Under the pieces are notes generated by a model that saw nothing but the letters and a program-made list of their open reading frames with translations, was not told where the DNA came from and did no database searches. Below are positions 21,969 to 25,116 of a stretch of DNA of 25,116 nt, piece after piece. The translations under genes and the position numbers were made by a program. The stretch comes from Bacteroidia bacterium. Lineage in GTDB: Bacteria > Bacteroidota > Bacteroidia > Cytophagales > Cyclobacteriaceae. Position 1 is the first letter of the stretch. Each line of letters begins with the position of its first letter. The stretch spans positions 1 to 25,116 of the forward strand of contig JAENVX010000228.1 in assembly GCA_016650355.1 (NCBI GenBank). The letters are read 5' to 3'.

Positions 21969-23459
21969 CTACATACCACGAACCTTCCGATTGTCGTTCG
22001 CTCGCGTGAAAAGTGATACCAAAAAACCTACAAGAAAAATGGCTATGGTACCAAAAACAATGGTGAGATAGGGATGAAATAAATTTCCAATGGCATCTTT
22101 TCCTAAAAAAATATTAGATAGACTTAGCCACACGATAATAATTAGACCTGCGGCAACGCCTGCAATTCCACTGATCGCATTCTTATGCTTCGAGATTATT
22201 CCTAAAAGAAAGAGTCCCAACATTCCTCCACTAAAAACAGATGCGAGTTTCCACCAGGCATCTAAAGCACTTTTCACATTGATCATGGCAATGCCAATCA
22301 CAATACCTATCAAACTAATGATTGCTGAAGAAGTGTAAAGCACACGCATTCGCTCTTGGTCTGAAGCGGTTACCTTAAAATATTTGTTATAATAATCGGT
22401 GAGAAAAACGGTTGCCGAACTATTGAAACTTGTTGAGATGGTGCTCATCCCTGCAGCAAATATGGAAGCAATCAAAAGGCCGGTCATGCCTGCTGGCAAT
22501 ACATTCACGATAAAGTAAGGAAAAACCCGATCACTCATATTGGCATCTTGAAGATCTAAGGGAAGCTCAGCCACAGCGTGATAGTAAGCAAAAAGCGAAG
22601 TGCCAATAAATAGAAATAGGGCCGACATAGGAAGGTACAACAAGCCACCTATCAAAGCAGAACGTTTTGCTTCCTTATCTGATTTTGAGGCCATATAACG
22701 TTGAACATAATTCTGATCGATGCCATAGTTCTGAAGGTTAATAAATACTCCGTAAACCAACACCACCCAAAAAGTAGGCTCGGATAAATTCAGGCTAAAA
22801 CTTCCAAGTCCAAATTTTTCATTTTCAATAGCTATATCAAAAATTTGACCTGGTCCTTGTGGCATACTAAACAGGATATACCCAATACAAACAACAGCAC
22901 CCACTATTAGAATAATACCTTGAATAGCATCAGTCCAAAGCACTGCCGAAATGCCACCCAACATAGAATAGATTCCTACAATAAGGCCTGTGAATATTAT
23001 AACAGTTGCAATATCCCAACCTGTGATCGCATTCAAAGTTAATGCTAATAAATACAGGATGGTGCCAATACGCATTAGCTGTGTAAGGAGATAGCACATT
23101 GAAACATAAATGCGAGCCCATGGACCAAAGCGCTGTTCCATGTACGTATAGGCTGAGGGGCTATTGACTTTTCTGTAAAGCGGAACAAAAAACTTTACAG
23201 CTACTAGGGTGGCAATGGGGAGTGATAAACTAAAAGCAAAGGCGTTCCAATTGGAGAGAAATGCATTACCCGGTAAGGCTAAATAACTAATGCTACTTAC
23301 AAAAGTTGCGAAGATTGACATTGTTACAACCCATCCTGGGATAGTACTTTCTCCTAATGTGTAGGTCGCAGCCGTTCTGTCTTTTTTGAAAAAGGAGCCG
23401 CCAAAGATCGAGATCCCAACGATGTAACTGAAAAAAATAATTAAGTCAATACTGTTCAT
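21969..23459 (-). CDS. Sodium:solute symporter (SSS family)
   Basis: 496 residues, ATG start, with about 13 hydrophobic segments, normal for the SSS family. Typical features: TYTLGESTIPGWVVTMSIFATFVSSISYL near the N terminus (second helix with the sodium-site context), a TDAIQGIILIVGA segment, and the signature Y-G-I-D-Q-N-Y-V-Q-R-Y-M-A-S-K-S-x-K-E-A-K near 245-265, then G-M-S-T-I-S-T-S-F-N-S-S-A-T further on. It imports an organic solute with Na+ across the inner membrane. It lies 66 bp after the aldolase-family gene, probably in one operon. SSS transporters next to NanA-like aldolases often carry sialic acid or other acidic sugars, but the substrate is not determined here. Confidence 0.9.
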   Translation of the reverse strand: MNSIDLIIFFSYIVGISIFGGSFFKKDRTAATYTLGESTIPGWVVTMSIFATFVSSISYLALPGNAFLSNWNAFAFSLSLPIATLVAVKFFVPLYRKVNSPSAYTYMEQRFGPWARIYVSMCYLLTQLMRIGTILYLLALTLNAITGWDIATVIIFTGLIVGIYSMLGGISAVLWTDAIQGIILIVGAVVCIGYILFSMPQGPGQIFDIAIENEKFGLGSFSLNLSEPTFWVVLVYGVFINLQNYGIDQNYVQRYMASKSDKEAKRSALIGGLLYLPMSALFLFIGTSLFAYYHAVAELPLDLQDANMSDRVFPYFIVNVLPAGMTGLLIASIFAAGMSTISTSFNSSATVFLTDYYNKYFKVTASDQERMRVLYTSSAIISLIGIVIGIAMINVKSALDAWWKLASVFSGGMLGLFLLGIISKHKNAISGIAGVAAGLIIIVWLSLSNIFLGKDAIGNLFHPYLTIVFGTIAIFLVGFLVSLFTRANDNRKVRGM

Positions 23460-23525
23460 ACAAGGAGGCTACATCTGTTCATAAAATAATCGAGACCCTG
23501 AGTCAAATAGTTTTAATGTAAAAAT

Positions 23526-24461
23526 TTAAAAGCGAACTATTTCAATACCTAATTCCGCAACAAGCTGATTGAAAACATTCCTAATGGTTTCCATTTTCTT
23601 AATGTCCTGAACTTGCATGGGTGACCTTGAAATTCTGCAATTGGGCTGAATCTTTAATCCCCTTTCTTTCAAAAATAATTTTGCTGTGTAAGGATAATTA
23701 TTGTGAATGATTGAATCCATCATATCCAATGATCTGTTTAGTCCTTCCAGTTTCTCTGTTTTACCTTCTTTCTTTAAAGTGCTCAACAAGTAACTCAATA
23801 ATTCCGGATAAAGGTTTGCCGAAATCGGAGAAAGTCCTCGCGCACCTGAAATTATCGAGGCAACTCCTGTGGGAACATGAGCATTGTAAAAACCAAGCGG
23901 TGTTCCTTCAATGGCTTCCAGCTTCCTCTTAATTTCCGTAAGATCGCAACTTGTGTCTTTATGAAATACAAATCGATTAGTATGAGCCAACCATTTGATT
24001 ATCGCAGGTAATAGCAAACGTTTGTAGGGAACAGGACATTCATATAATCCTAAAGGTATATCTCCAGTTTTTTCAAGAAGTGCCTCCATTTGAAGTTTAA
24101 AGACGTCATCAGATTCAAACTCATCACAAGGTTGACTCGTACTGATAACAACAGCTTTTACCCCGGTATCGTAAATTCGCTTAATGAATGTTGCTGATAC
24201 ATCCATATCATTTCCAAATGAACCGGTTGCTATTACCGGTAGTCTTCCCTTAGCCGTATCAACGACCGTTTTTGTAATCAATAATCTTTCCTCGTCAGTC
24301 AGTTGAAACATCTCGCTAGATAGACAATTTGCAAACAGACCGTTAGCTCCAGCGGAAATATAGAATTCAGTCAATTGTTCCAACGCTGGCAAATCCAACC
24401 CATTTCTATCATTAAACGGGGTAAGCATTACCGGCCATAAGCCTTGAGGGAGTAATTTCAT
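23526..24461 (-). CDS. Dihydrodipicolinate synthase / N-acetylneuraminate lyase family aldolase
   Basis: 311 residues, ATG at 24461. A class I aldolase TIM barrel with the family's Schiff-base lysine Lys168 in FHKDTS (166-171) and Tyr140 in LYECP (139-143). The G-x-x-G-E carboxylate motif near residue 50 reads N-C-L-S-S-E instead of GSTGE, so it is neither a standard DapA nor a standard NanA. Family members cleave or condense pyruvate with an aldehyde, or dehydrate/deaminate 2-keto acids. The ATG overlaps the TGA of an upstream fragment in an ATGA arrangement, and the symporter follows after 66 bp. Breakdown of a sugar acid imported by the symporter is the likeliest role; substrate unknown. 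Cytoplasmic. Confidence 0.85.
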   Translation of the reverse strand: MKLLPQGLWPVMLTPFNDRNGLDLPALEQLTEFYISAGANGLFANCLSSEMFQLTDEERLLITKTVVDTAKGRLPVIATGSFGNDMDVSATFIKRIYDTGVKAVVISTSQPCDEFESDDVFKLQMEALLEKTGDIPLGLYECPVPYKRLLLPAIIKWLAHTNRFVFHKDTSCDLTEIKRKLEAIEGTPLGFYNAHVPTGVASIISGARGLSPISANLYPELLSYLLSTLKKEGKTEKLEGLNRSLDMMDSIIHNNYPYTAKLFLKERGLKIQPNCRISRSPMQVQDIKKMETIRNVFNQLVAELGIEIVRF

Positions 24462-24655
24462 TTTCTATTGTTCGTTTTTAAATAATAAAAGTGACCATCC
24501 TCTGTACCCAATAATAAGACGGGCCTATCATTCTTATCCAATCCATAATGGTAGGTGAAGTTGCAGGGCATTTTTATGCCATACAACTCTCCGCCAAATC
24601 GAGTTGCAGAACTAGTGCAACCCTTGAAAATAAAACCACCAGCAAGATGAGCAAT
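24458..24655 (-). pseudogene. C-terminal remnant of a gene coupled to the aldolase gene
   Basis: A 65-residue reading frame without a start codon at its 5' end (stop TAA at 24656-24658 upstream in frame). It reads like a real protein end: G-G-F-I-F-K-G, TRFGGELYGIKMP (a Met at the end), CNFTYHYGLDKNDRPVLLLG, TEDGHFYYLKTNNRK. The G-T-E-D-G-H-F-Y-Y-L ending resembles the last blade of FG-GAP/VCBS-type beta-propeller proteins, though this is uncertain. Its TGA overlaps the ATG of the aldolase gene by 4 bp (ATGA), which is typical of functional operon partners. The upstream part is missing or frameshifted, suggesting a deletion or decay. A very short functional start at the internal ATG is possible but unlikely. 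Confidence 0.5.
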
Positions 24656-25041
24656 TTAGGTATACCTGAATGGTTGACTTTTCGCATACAACATAATTTC
24701 AGTTTCGATCCAAATGAACGTGTAAAATATATACTAATTAATGTTTAATCTAAATTCCCTCAGATTTTCAGCCTCCTATCTTTCCTTTCAAGTTGAGATT
24801 AATCCAGAGGCTTCAAATCATTTGAAAGTAAATGGCTCACCTTCTTCTATTTTCCTCACAATGAAATTTTTGTATGAATTATAGACTGGAAATCGTCAAA
24901 TTACTTACCTTGATAAGGTAGAACTTAACCCATCATCCCTCAAGGCGGATAACTGTATTACTAATAGCATTACTTCCCTCACGATCTATAAAACCAGAAA
25001 CGAAAAACGAACTTAGTTTTGAACATTTATAGTTTATAAAA
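24656..25041 (+). other. Gene-free stretch between the aldolase operon and the dehydrogenase gene
   Basis: About 390 bp without a gene I can support. It is AT-rich and lies between divergent transcripts. It contains TTCAAAT-C-ATTTGAA (24812-24826), a 15-bp near-perfect palindrome of operator type, and TACCTT-GAT-AAGGTA (24906-24920). Degenerate coding-like text (short frames with many stops on the minus strand) near 24700-24850 would fit decayed remains of the gene whose end lies at 24458-24655, but this is weak. Confidence 0.5.
24812..24826. promoter_or_regulatory. Operator-like palindrome between divergent transcripts
   Basis: TTCAAAT, one base, ATTTGAA: a 7-1-7 inverted repeat of the size bound by dimeric helix-turn-helix repressors of LacI or GntR type. 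It sits between the aldolase unit (-) and the dehydrogenase gene (+). No regulator gene is in the window; binding is inferred. Confidence 0.35.
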
Positions 25042-25116
25042 ATGAAATATATTGTATGTGAAAATCCTAATCACTTTTCAATTCGAGAAGGAAAAGAGCC
25101 TGATTTTACACCAGGA
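25042..25116 (+). CDS. Zinc-type alcohol dehydrogenase, first 25 codons (3' end outside window)
   Basis: Starts at ATG 25042 and is open to the window end. The 25 residues, MKYIVCENPNHFSIREGKE followed by P-D-F-T-P-G, fit the opening of medium-chain, GroES-fold dehydrogenases (M-K-x-I-V-C-E-x-P then E-P-x-P-x-P-G-E), such as sorbitol, galactitol or gulonate 5-dehydrogenase-like enzymes. The zinc ligands lie beyond the window, so the family call rests on the N-terminal pattern alone. It is transcribed away from the aldolase-symporter genes; a shared sugar or sugar-acid pathway is inferred. Confidence 0.6.
   Translation, partial: MKYIVCENPNHFSIREGKEPDFTPG

Noticed and set aside
24548..24748. 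66-residue plus-strand frame in the intergenic region
   Set aside because: It runs antisense through the minus-strand gene remnant, which has far better protein character and the ATGA link; no promoter or family resemblance supports the plus frame.

Overview
The window is chromosomal DNA of a member of the Bacteroidota, most likely a Cytophagales-type gliding or soil/freshwater bacterium. The main signs are a type IX secretion (T9SS) type B sorting domain on the first protein, promoters of the Bacteroidota TTG / TAnnTTTG type with almost no leader, no clear Shine-Dalgarno sites, moderate AT richness, and enzyme versions typical of the phylum (Sua5-type TsaC, 370-residue PFK with a lysine in PxTIDND, PhoH, short RecQ, DUF62 SAM hydrolase). 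No complete mobile element, CRISPR array or rRNA was seen.

Layout. 1-2845: the C-terminal part of a large secreted repeat protein, a small secreted protein and a NUDIX hydrolase, all on +. 2837-2998 (-): a 53-residue two-helix membrane protein with its own promoter. 3119-6266 (+): tsaC, pfkA and a threonine-dehydratase-like PLP enzyme, closed by a terminator. 6302-9720 (-): the three-gene cassette of circularly permuted ATP-grasp, alpha-E and transglutaminase proteins, a widely conserved set of predicted peptide/amide chemistry whose product is unknown. 9899-11083 (+): pgk. 11092-17162 (-): geranylgeranyl-reductase-like flavoprotein, recQ, enoyl-CoA hydratase-like protein and comEC. 17243-17880 (-): a 31-residue single-helix protein with its own terminator and an unrecognised 115-residue protein. 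17947-18900 (-): phoH, divergent from a SAM hydrolase/halogenase-family gene and an ABM-type monooxygenase (+). 20152-20233: tRNA-Leu(CAA) with promoter and strong terminator.

Beyond the tRNA the content changes from housekeeping to accessory: a palindrome-rich intergenic stretch, a lipoprotein of the PsiD-like branch of the phosphatidylserine decarboxylase family, a sodium:solute symporter, a DHDPS/NanA-type aldolase translationally coupled to the remnant of an upstream gene, and the first codons of a zinc-type alcohol dehydrogenase (+). Symporter, aldolase and dehydrogenase together suggest uptake and breakdown of a sugar acid or similar carboxylate; the substrate cannot be read from the sequence.

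For an undescribed system, the best candidates are the two tiny membrane proteins too short for ordinary gene callers, the lipid-anchored PSD/PsiD-like decarboxylase, the ATP-grasp/alpha-E/transglutaminase cassette, and the coupled gene remnant at 24458-24655. None of these can be called a new system from sequence alone.
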